Source: Serinus canaria
Taxonomy: Eukaryota; Chordata; Aves; Passeriformes; Fringillidae
Length of the DNA stretch: 64,000 nt
Assembly: GCF_022539315.1 (NCBI RefSeq)
Contig: NC_066333.1
Coordinates: 4,287,501-4,351,500, forward strand
Direction of reading: 5' to 3'
Shown: positions 1-11,000 of the stretch, in pieces
Position numbering within the stretch: the first letter of the stretch is position 1
Layout of the letters: the number at the start of each line of letters is the position of its first letter
Position numbers and translations under genes: made by a program
The notes under the pieces: model-generated
What the model saw: the letters and a program-made list of their open reading frames with translations, nothing else
Told to the model about the DNA's origin: nothing
Databases searched by the model: none

Positions 1-550
1 ACCACCACACACGGGCAGCAGAAACAATGATTCCCACCCACGGCAGCGCGCTCATTGAATTACTTTGTAATTCAGATCCTCTTGAAAACAAAAGAGTGTG
101 TTGGACGTGTGCACCAACAGAAGAGCGCACAGCTGTTCTGTTCAAAACCCAGCACCTCGATAAAGCCTTAGGCTACAAAACGATGGCTCATCTCAGGCTC
201 CTCGCCCTCCTTGTGGTTCCAATAACTGGTTAAATGGAGCTGTTGTGAGTGCCTCTCTAGGCTGTAATCTACCTTACATCAGCCTGCCAGCTGTGCTGAA
301 AAACAAAGCCTGAACGGAAATCAGGGACATGCATGCTCTGAATCTGCTGAGGGCTTAATTATTTCTTGTTAATTGGAGGTAGGTCTGCTTCATTTCTTAG
401 ATCTGAGTGTTGAAAAGCCGTTTCCTACTTTGAGACGTGACAAGACGCAGAAGAGAAAAGTGTTAATTGGACTGAGTATAATAATCCTATGGCTGTATTG
501 CATTTAAAATCCAGTAAGAACTACTACAGAGAGAGATTGCCTTGATCTTA
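1..550. other. Left edge, no gene seen
   Basis: AT-rich unique-looking sequence downstream of ADIG. Short open frames here have no recognisable product, splice context or codon bias. Confidence 0.5.
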
Positions 551-556
551 TTTATT
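551..556 (-). terminator. ADIG: Candidate polyadenylation signal of ADIG
   Basis: AATAAA on the minus strand (plus-strand tttatt), about 80 bases beyond the proposed stop codon. The hexamer is common in AT-rich DNA, so it is only support for the three-exon model. Confidence 0.35.
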
Positions 557-635
557 TGGAATCAAAGATTAGTGTTGGTGAGCAGAAATTATTCCTGATG
601 CTGGTGGAGTGCTCGGTCCTTGTAAAAAAAGAAGC

Positions 636-698
636 TTATCCCTCAAGAAATTGGCAGCTGTCATCCATTTCACATTTAAGCAGAGTGTTTCCAACACC
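636..698 (-). CDS. ADIG: Probable ADIG terminal exon
   Basis: On the minus strand a good acceptor (GCTGCTTTCAG|GGT) at 699 is followed in phase 0 by 20 codons (GVGNTLLKCEMDDSCQFLEG) and a TAA. An AATAAA follows 80 bases later (556-551). Phase, acceptor, stop and polyadenylation signal agree, but the exon is short and I cannot confirm it without transcripts. Confidence 0.4.
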   Translation of the reverse strand, partial: GVGNTLLKCEMDDSCQFLEG

Positions 699-3600
699 CT
701 GAAAGCAGCTGTGGTGAGCTGAGTGGGTGCTCAGTGTGGAGTGGGTTTCTTTTTCAGAGAATTCCCCTCCCTCTGCCATGCTGCAGTGGCTGTCACCAAT
801 GGTGGCCTGGATTGCCATGGGTCTCCCTGCTTTGTTTTCACCCTGAGGTGGTTCTCTGAGCTTGGCTCAGCTGCAGTTTCCTCCCCAGGACTGAGAGCAG
901 CAGTCCTCTGCTCTCCAGACTCAGGGAGCCCAGGATTTTCCCAGCTCTTTCACCCAGCAAAGTGGACAGCTGAGCCACGTAGGTAACCAGATAGGATGGC
1001 AGCAGCAGAGTCCTCAGGATGTTAAAGGTCTGGAGCAACAGGCAGACAAAATTCCAAGTGAGAGAAGAAAGCAAGGAGCACAGCAGCTGGGGAAGAAAAG
1101 GAAGAACTGAATTGTCACTGCAATGATGTCTTTGGAAGAGGTTCCACTTTCAGCAGGATTTTGCAACCACCAGTGCTTGTTCTCTTCCCTCACCCACCCA
1201 ACACAACAAACAAATGTCATGTCCTACAAAATGCAAGTTCAAGCCAATAGTTATACATGTGAGGAATTCTAGGAGAACCAAATGCTACCCTAGACAAAAC
1301 CAGGCTCTTGTTAGCTTTTGAAAAACTAGGAAATTATTGAATGTTAAATGAATTGTTACCACACTGATTTGGTAGCACCTTGGTGGTGTTAATTGTCATT
1401 AAAATGCTTTCAACTGAGGTGTTGCTGATGGCATGCTAAAGCTCAGCTTTGGGGTGTGTTAGCCAAATAACTGCAGCAGGTTAAGATCATTCCAGGGCTT
1501 GGCTAGTCCAGCCTAAGCAAGGTGTGCACTCCAGCAGAACTGGTGGAAGGAAATGTGAGTGAGTACCTCAGTTGCTGCAATTCAAAACTCAGCAATGTAA
1601 CTGAGCAGACAGGACTGGGAATAGTGACAGTGGAGGCACAGAGCAGCTTTCCCTTGTGAGCCCCTTCTGCAAAGGAACAGACAGTCAAGGCACAGGGAAA
1701 GAGAAGGCACACAAGACATGAAGCTCTTCCACTGCTTGAAATTTATCTTTTGGGATTTGTGTAAAGCCTAAAAGGATTAGGGCTGCTGTGTTTGCAAAGA
1801 GACTTCTGGCCTCAGTTCTTATTGAGCAAGTGAAATACATCTTATTTTCAGTCACATGCTCCACTGTAAGAAATTTGAAGCAACTTTTCAAAGAACATAG
1901 TACCAGCCATAAATACCAGGAGAGTTTTTACACACGGTTGAGTTAAACTTCTTATCTTGGAGGAATAAGTAGCAAATTTTGCCATTTTAAATGCACTTCT
2001 CAAGGACTTTTAAAATATGCAAATGCACCTTTAAATATATACACACACACACATATTCATGATAGTCATTCTGCACAATTTTGTGTTGCCTTTACCTCAT
2101 CTACAACAGGAGTCACCACAAATAGGGAAGGCAGAAAACAAAACCTCCTGTTAGTTATTAACCAGGCAGAAACCTGGTTGAAATCTTAGAGCTTTGTCTT
2201 GCCCAAGAGGCCTCTGAGTCAGGCAGAGGTGAAAAAAGTCAGAGCTGAGGCACAAAAGCAGTAGATGTGCAAGGAGGCAGCGTGGCCCCACTACTCACCA
2301 TCAGGATGTTATAGAAAGTGCTCTTTTCAGCATGGGAATATCTTATCTCCTGCCTCTGGGACCAGCTGTTTGGGGTCACTGCAAGAAGACTTTGGCTTTT
2401 AGGATCTGAGCTCAGATAAGCAGGCTTGGGCCTCAGTCTTCCCACAGCTCCACTGGATTGTGACTCCTCTTGCATCTCTGTACTGGATGCATCACCCTGG
2501 TTTTCTTCCTCTGTTATTTCATCTTCAGAGTCAGATTCAGGCTCATCAGGAGATTCTTTCTCAATCTTTTCTGTGCTGGGCATCTGTGCTAGAAGTAGGT
2601 TTGAAAAGAACATGTAAAATACCTGTATGTGACTTTTATTCCCATGGCTGCAAGACTTGCACATTCCATCTAGGAGCTGGACAATGTTCCTCTGAACTAT
2701 TTCCAGCTGAAATAAAGGATTTTCAAACCAAACTAGACAATAAAAGGCCTTTACAAGTGTTTAATTTTAACTAATTAGCTCTTAATCAGCAATTCTATTA
2801 AAGGAGAATCTGAAGCACTACATTTTTAATTGTGCTTGTTGCAAACAAGCATAGAGGAAGTGGATATGACTGAATTAGTAGGGAAGCTATTAAAAAGAGT
2901 ACTTTTATTTTTATAACTGAGAAAAGCTTTAATGTTCTTACTCTGTAAATATGCTGGTATGTAAAGATTTAGTGATGTGTCTGGTCTTACTGGTTAAAAT
3001 GTAATTTAGAGCATTTGTGGAAACAGTTGGAGGCCTGGTGCTAAGAGCAGTCACTACAGGCCAGAAATTGTGAATGTAAATGTAGCAAGAATAACCTGAA
3101 AAATCTCCTTCAAAACAACAAGAGCATTACTCTGTCCAGACAAAACCCTGAGCACTCAACTGCAGTGTAAGGATGTGGCACAGCTATGTAAAATAGATAT
3201 TTTGTCACTGATTTTGAACTACCTCAGCTAGGATTAGATTTTTTTTTCTCCAGCCTTAGAGCAGAGTAGCAAGGCTTTATCCTCACAAGTGCAACAACAA
3301 GCTCACTATTAGTTTAAACCAAAGCCTCTTATTGGTTGCTGACATGTTAAAAGAAAAAATTTGGGATGGATTGGAAAAACAAACTGGAAAAATACATAAG
3401 TAAATGAAAATGTGTGTCTTGCTCCCTTCAAAACTTTCAATCAGCCTCAGCATAAAAGAATTCCTTACCAGCTCCCCCAGTAAAACCTTCCATGCCTTTC
3501 CAAAAAGGAGAGGAGCAAGAGAACTGTGAGGCCAGAATTTAAAGTGTACAGATTTAGAGGATTAGGCTTGCTTTCGGGGAGATTTTTGAAATAGAAACCT

Positions 3601-4005
3601 CCAAAAATTACTTGTCCTTTGTCCTTCTTAAATCAAATTACCACTGAGAAAAAGGGAGAGTGTAAGAAGGGTAAGTAGCAGTTTGGTTGTCTTATAAGCA
3701 TTTCTAGCAGAAAAGCACAATAATCTGTTTGTATTTTCTATATGCTACGAGCAGTGCTAACAAACCTTTGGCTGCCTCCTGTGACAAGTGGCATGGTCTA
3801 AAAATAGCCAGCAGAGTGCTTTAAAGAGGAAGGTAACTTCATGCAGCAGCATTTTACCTGATCAACTGCCCAACTTACCTTCATTAAGCAGCAGCTGTAG
3901 CCAGATAATGGCGATGATCAGCAGCATGACAAAGGGCAAGCAGAACCAGAAGAAAAGCAGAGGAAAGGTCAGCTCGTTCACCAGAGGAACCAGGGGATAC
4001 CTCAT
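636..4005 (-). CDS. ADIG: Adipogenin homologue, three-exon model (gene level)
   Basis: Probable small single-pass membrane protein. In mammals adipogenin is an adipocyte protein of the ER and lipid droplets, about 80 residues long. The first exon opens MRYPLVPLVNELTF, followed by a hydrophobic stretch (about residues 12-40, with FWFCLP), which matches the mammalian protein start as I remember it. An in-frame TAG lies seven codons upstream of the ATG, so the start is firm. Coding segments are 4005-3879, 2588-2299 and probably 698-636, joined by GT-AG introns with matching phases, giving about 159 residues. The tail after the membrane segment is much longer than in mammals and acidic (roughly residues 54-71). 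Identity of exon 1 is strong. The tail and the last exon are inferred. If the donor at 2298 is not used, the frame would instead run on to a stop at 2239. Confidence 0.8.
2299..2588 (-). CDS. ADIG: ADIG coding exon 2 (acidic tail)
   Basis: The acceptor is CTAG|CACAG on the minus strand, after a pyrimidine-rich tract. It joins exon 1 in phase and gives AQMPSTEKIEKE and onward. The alternative acceptor four bases later (CACAG) gives a stop after nine codons. The exon is rich in Glu, Asp and Ser, with a casein-kinase-like SDSEDE patch, then Pro- and Ser-rich sequence ending TFYNILM. The donor ATG|GTGAGT at 2299/2298 is close to consensus. No known domain is recognised in the tail. Confidence 0.65.
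3879..4005 (-). CDS. ADIG: ADIG coding exon 1 (start codon and membrane segment)
   Basis: Encodes 42 residues plus one base. The donor reads AG|GTAAG on the minus strand at 3879/3878. The encoded segment is a short N-terminus, then about 28 mostly hydrophobic residues ending in WLQLLLNE, consistent with one transmembrane helix. The stretch on the plus strand that looks like a 79-residue frame is the shadow of this exon. Confidence 0.87.
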
Positions 4006-6297
4006 GGCTTGCTTCAGGTTACTCTAAGTTTAGAACAGCCCGAGTGCTCCCCTTTCCAAGCACCTCTTAATCACTCTCATGGCAGCGCCGGTGGTCACAG
4101 GAAAGGGGTGGTAAAACAGCAAAGGGGACAGCCCCGTGCTGGGGAGGGAGCAGCAGGGATTAATAGGGGATAAGAACAACTGAGAAAGGCCAATCAAGTC
4201 AGATGTTTTCTTCAGCTGCTCTTTAGAGGATAAATACAGGTTAGGAAGCTTTCCAGGCTTATGTTAAAACTGTAGTTATAGTTCTTGTCATTGGATATAG
4301 GGGAGGTAACCAAGGGCTTTGGCCACTTTGAGACTGAGTAGCCAAGGCTGCTCTTGAGAATAAAACAGATCCAACCCTCCAGAGAGGTGTAGAGGATGAG
4401 CAGCTACAAGATTCTTCTCCTGGGCTCTTATTCAATGTAGAGCACAAATATGTCCCAAATAGACTCTATTTTTAGCCTACTCTGTATATCCTCATCTATT
4501 AGTTAATCCTTTAGGGAAATAAACCTTTATATTTTAATTGCCCTTCTGTCTCCCTTCCCTCCAAGAAAGGCAACCAGCACATTTTATAGGATGTGTGTCT
4601 ATAAAAGCATTACTTAGGAGTAAAGGAATTCAGCAGTGATCAAAGAAGGAACCAGATATGGACTTGACAACTTGATATTCATCATGCTGTGGGTTTCTCC
4701 TTCAATAAAATAAAGCCATAATCTATTGCTTACCTCACAGAGGGTTGTTTGACTAGGTTGTTTGTGTAGCTCTCAGAAGAAGAGAGCAGTGATGTAAATG
4801 CACGTTACAAATGATTGCCTGCATGTAATGCTCTTGCTCAGAGCGTGTGTTTGTTTTTATGTAGTAACAGCCCCTTAAAATGAGCCTTTTTAATCCCAAG
4901 ATCTAAATGAACTCTGCAAATTCTTATTAATTCACATTAATAACACCTTTGCATGATAAAAGAAAGCTATTAGCCCTGCTCTGTGCATTGGGTAAACAAG
5001 TGAGAAAAGCCATTAAAGCCCTGAGCTTCAAGGATGCTCAATATTTGAGTCCCCATTTCACTCAGTGGGGGTGGCAGGTTGGGGGCACCTCTGGAAATCA
5101 TGCTGTTGATAGCTTGTCTACAGTGCTGAGAGGGATGGAGAGCAGCTGAAGCTGTGATCTGTTTCATTTTAATGATGAGCTGTGTCTCAGTCACATCACG
5201 GGCAGCCCTTGGAGTCCACGCTGGCTTTCACTGAGCTGAGCCAGCCTGGGACATCCTTGTTGCCATGGCAGGATGGATCCCACCCTGGAACCCCTTCTCC
5301 CCAGGGAATGGGGGGTGAAATAAGGGGGAAAGGCCCTCGCCATTCCCTGCCTGGTGGCACAGGAGTGGCAGATGCCTGGGCTGTGTCAGTGACCTCCTGG
5401 GCAAGGGGCAGGGCCCAGGGCTGTGGGGTTTCACCTCCACACAAGCCACAGCCATTGGGGAGGTCTCCCAGCCCAAGTTTGAAGGGCAGGGGTGCCCTGT
5501 GTGAAGGGGAGCAGGGGTGCAGCCCAGCCCCAGGCTGATGGTGGTACCCACAAAATTGGATTTGTTACCTGGTGTGCAAGAAGCCAATAATGACACACTG
5601 GAGAGGGACTTTGTTCATTTCAGAGCTGCCCCAGCCTGGGTGCTCAGTGGTACTCCAGAAATCCAGCACACTCCCGTGGGCTTTCCCTGCCATTGTTCAT
5701 ACACAGAAATTCAGAGTTAGTGAATTTCCAAGCACAGCCCCTCTCAAAGTTAGGATTGCTTAGTAAGTTCCATGCAAGTTACATCAGCCCAGCAATTCCT
5801 GTGCATCCTCAGGTGAAGGGTCTCTTTTAGCACTATAATGAACATGTTCAGCACTAGCACACATGGACCTCGAGTATTTTGCCAAGTTAGCAATACATAG
5901 GTAGATATACATCAACATTTTAATTTGCTACATCCTTAAAGCTCGTTAGCTTCAGGATGTCCTTGACCAAGGGATGATCCTGCTGCCTGTTCCACTGATC
6001 AGGTCTCCTTTCTTGCTCATTACGCTTGAGAGCACACTAAGGTCTTACAGCAAAGGACGTCCCAGTTTAAGATCGTCTTGGCAGGTTCCACCCTGGGGGT
6101 GCCGGTGGTCAGTGGCTGAACATCAGCTAGCTGTGCCCAAGGGGCCAACAAAGCCCATGGCACCCTGGCCTGTCTCAGGAACACTGTGGCCAGCAGGACC
6201 AGGACAGTGATTCCTGCCCTGTGCTAGCACTGGAGAGGGTCACCTTGGCTCCTGTGCCCAGTTCTGGGCCCCTCAGCCCAGGAAGGACAATATCCAG
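4006..6297. other. Intergenic DNA upstream of ADIG
   Basis: Should contain the ADIG promoter and 5' untranslated region (minus strand, just above 4005), but I see no CpG island and no clear TATA box. A moderately GC-rich stretch at about 5200-5660 carries overlapping open frames on both strands and looks noncoding. Confidence 0.5.
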
Positions 6298-6303
6298 GGC
6301 TGC

Positions 6304-6791
6304 TGTGGTGGTGTTTGAGGGTCCCCAGGATGAGGGAAGAGATGAGAATCTTGATTCATGTTTCAAAAGGCTGATTTATTATTTTATTATTTATTTATTA
6401 TTTTATATTATTATTATTATATTATTTATTTATATTTTATTTATATTATTATATTTGTTTATTATTGTATTTGTTATTTATTATTTATTTATTATTTTAT
6501 GATATATATTATATTAAAAGAAAATTATATACTAAAACTATACTAAAGGAAGAGAAAGGAGACATCAGAAAGCTAGAAAGGAAAGGCAAGGAATGATAAA
6601 ATCTTGTGACTGCTCACAGCCTCGACACAGGTGGCTGTCATTGGTCATCAAGTAAAAACAATTCACATGCTGGGTAAACAATTCTCCAAATCACATCCCA
6701 AAGCAGCAAAACATGGAGAAGCTGAAGCTCCCCAACTTCTCAGGAGAAAAGATCCTGGCAAAAGGATTTTTCAGAAAATATGTCTGTGACA
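6304..6791 (-). mobile_element. Solo LTR of an endogenous retrovirus (family A)
   Basis: On the minus strand it begins TGTCACAGACATA and ends CACCACCACA, the usual TG...CA ends. The flanking six bases are ggctgc (6298-6303) and ggctgg (6792-6797), a six-base target duplication with one mismatch, as expected for ERVK-type elements. It matches the copy at 57194-57650 along its length. About 140 bases inside it have become an AT-rich TTATTT/ATT array (about 6372-6515). No internal viral sequence adjoins it, so it is a solo LTR. Confidence 0.8.
6372..6515. repeat. AT-rich simple repeat inside the LTR
   Basis: Irregular TTATTT and ATT units, almost free of G and C. The apparent Tyr/Ile/Leu-rich open frames over it are composition artefacts. 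Confidence 0.9.
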
Positions 6792-6797
6792 GGCTGG

Positions 6798-6892
6798 ATG
6801 AGGCTCTGGTCTGTTGACATGGTTGTCTTAGGTCATAGGCTGGACTCGATGGATCTCAGAAGCATTTTCCAAGCCGAATGATGCTGTAAGGG
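6798..6892 (+). mobile_element. CR1 LINE 3'-end fragment
   Basis: Contains the avian CR1 tail theme (ggctggactcgatggatctcagaagc...ttttccaagcc...aatgatgctgt). It lies directly after the LTR target site. Confidence 0.6.
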
Positions 6893-7424
6893 ATGCCAGC
6901 AGGTCAGAGCAGACGATTGTCCCCCTCTGCTCTGGTGAGACCCCAGCTCACCCACTGGGCACAGCTGGGCTGTCTCCAGCAGCAGAAGGACATGGAGCTG
7001 CTGGAGCAGGTCCTGGGGAGGCCACGATGCTCTGAGGGCTCTGGAGCACCTCGAGAAGGGCCAGAGAGCTGGGGCTGTCCAGCCTGGACACGAGAAGGTG
7101 TCTGCAGACCTCATGGCACTTTTCCAGAGGGTGAAGGAGCTATAGGGAAGCTGGGCAGTGACTCTTCCTGCAGGGACAGCCCAAGGGGGAATGGTACAAG
7201 CTGAAAGAGGGGAAATTTAAGTTCAGTATTAGGAAGAAATTTTTTTACTGTGAGGCCCTGACACAGAGTGCCCAAAGAGGCTGTGGCTGCCCCTGGATCC
7301 CTGGCAGTGCCCAAGGCCAGGCTGGACAGGACTTGGAGCAGCCTGGGATGGGGGAAGGTGTCCCTGCCATGGCAGAGGGTGGGATGAGCTCCTTTAAGGT
7401 CCATTCCACGATTCTGTGCTGTGC
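6893..7424 (+). mobile_element. CR1 LINE 3' end, about 530 bp
   Basis: Includes the stretch typical of bird CR1 just before the 3' untranslated region (CAGCAGAAGGACATGGAGCT), the 'ttaggaagaaat...actgtgagg' block, 'ctggacaggacttggagcagcctgg' and the tail 'ttccacgattctgtg'. No intact reverse transcriptase frame remains. It ends about 190 bases before the ACTR5 start codon, beside the CpG island. Confidence 0.88.
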
Positions 7425-7524
7425 TGGCTGCTCCCTGTCCCAGCGGTTAGGTCTCCTCTCCTTGGAAGCACACAAAGCTCTCACATTACGGAGCACACCC
7501 ATTTAAAATTACCTCGATTACTTC

Positions 7525-8035
7525 AAGGCCCCGCGCCTCACAGCAGCGCTGCCCCGGAACCCCGGAGCGGGCCCGCGTTGCCGGCCGGACGCGGGCGGGA
7601 GGCGCGCCCGCCATGGCGGCGCCCACGCGGGTGTTCGCGTTCCGGGACGCGCGCTGGGCCCCGGACCCGGTGCTGGAGCCGAGCGCGGCCGTGCGGAGCC
7701 CGCAGCCGGTGCCGCTGGTCATTGACAACGGCTCCTTCCAGACGCGGGCTGGATGGGCCTGCCCGGACCCCGCCGTGCCCGCCGAGCCGCTGCTGCGGTT
7801 CCGCTCGCTGGCGGCGCGGAGCCGCGGGGCCCGCGGAGGGGCCGGCGCAGAGACCCAGGTGGGGAACGACCTGGGCAGCCCCGAGCCCCTGCGCTGGCTG
7901 CTGCGCTCGCCCTTCGACCGCAACGTGCCCGTCCAGCTGGAGCTGCAGGAGCTGCTCCTCGACCACGTCTTCCAGCGCCTCGGCGTCTCCTCGCAGGTAC
8001 GGCCGGGCCGGGCCGGGCCGGGCGGAGCCGCCTGT
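7525..8035 (+). promoter_or_regulatory. ACTR5: CpG island promoter and first exon of ACTR5
   Basis: Abrupt rise in GC content and CpG density compared with both sides. It covers the start codon at 7613 and the first donor. No TATA box is seen, as is usual for housekeeping genes. The transcription start cannot be placed exactly. Confidence 0.8.
7613..7996 (+). CDS. ACTR5: ACTR5 exon 1 coding part
   Basis: 128 codons, phase 0 at the end, donor CAG|GTACGG. The start ATGG lies in a strong context (cgccATGG), and the protein aligns from [12 protein letters not shown]. Very GC-rich, so several overlapping false frames occur on both strands. Confidence 0.96.
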
Positions 8036-11000
8036 GGATCCCGGGATGGTTTGGGTTGGAAGGGACCGCGCTCCACCTCTTGCCATGGGCAGGGACAGCT
8101 TCCCTGGCCCAGGTTGCTCAGATTTCCGTGCAGCCTGGCATTGGACACTTCCAGGGATTGAGCAGTCACAGCTTCCCTGGGCAACCTGTGCCAGTGCCTC
8201 ACAGGGAGAAATCTTTGCTTAATATCTAATCTAAACATACTCCCCTAAACTTACTGCTGCTGTGTTGAGAGTTGCTTCTCAGACCGTGGAGCCCTCTGCC
8301 TGCATGACAACACCAATTTGAAAGCTTTACTCAGAGTGGAACTAAACTTCCACTGGCTTTCACTCGTCTCGTTGCATAGATTTTGGTTACTTAGATTTTA
8401 AATAATTTATATATGCCTTTAAAAGTCTATTCTCCTCCACCATCATGAGTTTATTCTTTGATTGAATGGACATTAACATTTTTTGCCCCTTTAAAGACCA
8501 GATATGATTTAACTTTCATGATTAATACCCTGCACATAAAGTGCTTTCTCATGCCCATTTTGGAGGAGTTTTTGCTGATGCTTAAAAGAAGAAGCAGAGA
8601 TAACTAACCCCGGCTTTTCCCTTCATACCTTTATTACTGTTCTTTCCCCTTGTCTCTCCCAGGGCTGTGTGGATCACCCAATTGTTCTGACAGAAGCAGT
8701 TTGCAACCCTCTGTACTCAAGGCAAATGATGTCTGAGCTCCTCTTTGAATGCTACCAAGTGCCAAAGGTGTCCTATGGCGTGGACAGCCTGTACAGTTTT
8801 TATCACAACAGGAGGCAGAACTGGCCCTGCAGTGGTTTGGTGATATCCTCAGGGTACCAGTGCACACACATTTTGCCAGTCTTAGAAGGCAGGTGAGTTC
8901 TGAATGTCTTAAGTCTGGTGCAGCCACTGGCTTTTCAAGTGATGCAAATACCTCTTCCTCCAGCCCTGCACTATTAGCTCTTGCAATAATTTAGACTGAT
9001 GAGTTAAAACCAGGTCTGCAGATTTTGCTAAGTTGTGTTGAGTTTTGACTTGAGGAAGCAATGCAGCTCTTGTAAATGTTGTGTTTTAGTTGTTAATTGT
9101 GCCTTGATGTGTCCTTTCAAAGGGAGAAGGGGATATGTGTCCCAAGTGAGACTGGGCATTAACAAACATAATTTAGCTTTTAAAGCAGCTTTGGGACAAA
9201 GGGAAGTGCTCTGTGTGTGAGACTTCTGCTGTGCTGGAGGCTTTTATCATTTTGGTTATTCTGCTACATTGCTCTACTTTCTCTTTTTGCATTTTTTTCT
9301 CTCTTTTTTTAGTCCTTACTGGAGGAGATGGCTTTATTAAATCTGATAATAAATTTTCAAGGTTTACACTTGTCCAACCACTAAGTGTTACAAAGGTTAA
9401 AAAACTACTTTTAGCGCCACTACCCATCACTTCTCTTGTTAGAGCAGAACATCTCCTTGCTGTAGCCAAAATTATTTAATATTTGGGCTTTTTTTAAAAA
9501 GCAGAACTATTTTATTTCACAATAAAACAGTGAACCAGCAGTTATGAATAGTTCAAATAGTGAACATAGCAGTGATTTTGCTGTTGCCTGAGAAAAGCAT
9601 GTGTGTTAGATTCTCCGGTAAACAAACAATGAAATATTTATCTGTGAATATTCATCAACAGAAATCAAATAATCTGGGGGAAAGCAGGAGCTCTGTTTGA
9701 TTTGCTGTGAATTCCCTGAGTGTGAGCTGTGTCTGTTTGCATTTTGAGGCTGGATGCCAAGAACTGCAAGCGCATTAACCTGGGGGGGTGCCAGGCTGCT
9801 GTGTACCTGCAGCGCCTGCTGCAGCTCAAGTACCCCGGGCATTTCGCAGCCATCACGCTGAGCCGCATGGAGGAGATCCTGCACGAGCACAGCTACGTCG
9901 CCCAGGACTACATAGAAGGTAAAACCAGCTCTCATTCACCACCTGCTGGTGCTCACTTGTGGGGGTACCTGTCCTCAGTTTCTCTGGGTCTGGACTGAAG
10001 GCACTTGAGACAGCAGTTCATGTTCAGACTCAGGTGTTTATTATTTCTTATCAGTGAAAGAGTCTCACTGCTGTGAGTTGGGCAGCTTTTCATTAGAAGG
10101 CACAAAATGGCCAACAATCTCTTGGAACAAGGTCTTTTAAGGCTAAACTATCCCTTTAAGAACTGACACCTGGATTATTTTCCTTTTTAACCCAATAACT
10201 GATCCCACAGAGCTGCAATGGGGATTTTTCTGCCCAATTACAAAATGCCACCCAAACCCATGAAGAAGAAGCCCAGGATGACACTCTGTGCCCTCCATCT
10301 TGCTTCCATCCACAACATGCTAAAATCCCAAACCCCTAAATTTCTCATCAAGTGATACACCCACACTGCTCTCTATAATCTACTCCACACTTTTGTGGAT
10401 TCTAGTCTGTCTTGAAGTCTGGGAAACTTTCTCACTTATTGTTGTTGTTCACCCACTCATGTTGTTGTTCTTTAACATAATTCCCCGCTTGTTCTCAATG
10501 TTTTTAGTTTGTCCTCTCTACCCCTTGTTTTGAACTCGGCTCGAATTCTTTCAGAAATATTCTACTTCTGTTTTGCTTTCTTTGTGGTAATCAGCCTTAC
10601 ATTTAACAGCAGTTTAGTATTTAAAATTAAGCCAGAAATCAAATTTAACTACTACTAGAAATTAGAAATCTGTATTGGTTTAAATTTCTCTGTGAATAAA
10701 AATTGTGATGGTTTCAGCAGAAAAGGATTTAAAATGAGCTTGTTTCCTTTATATGTCAACAAAACATTTTAGGGGGTTAGGATTTCTGTGTTTCCTATCT
10801 GCTTTAAGGTTTCCAGAGTTGCACAGGACATTTCTCATGACTTTGTGTGAATTAAATAAGTTATTAAATTTCCATGGCAAATGTCATCTGAAGTAGGGCC
10901 TGAAGAAAAGGTTTTTTTTTTTTTAAATTTGTCACTTGTGAATGAGCCTTCCTTAGAAATATGTGAGCGCTCTCCCTCCCCTTGGGCAGAAAGACTTCAA

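Noticed and set aside
2037..2056. Alternative ADIG terminal exon after an AG near 2070
   Set aside because: The acceptor lacks a pyrimidine tract, and the frame runs through an AC/TA dinucleotide repeat. The exon at 698-636 has a better acceptor, stop and AATAAA.
6221..6546. Tyr/Ile/Leu-rich frames that look like membrane proteins
   Set aside because: Translation of an AT-rich simple repeat inside an LTR.
7416..8238. Long overlapping open frames on both strands (up to 268 codons) around the ACTR5 start
   Set aside because: They are shadows of the GC-rich first exon and CpG island and run into CR1 sequence. Only the frame from 7613 matches a protein family.
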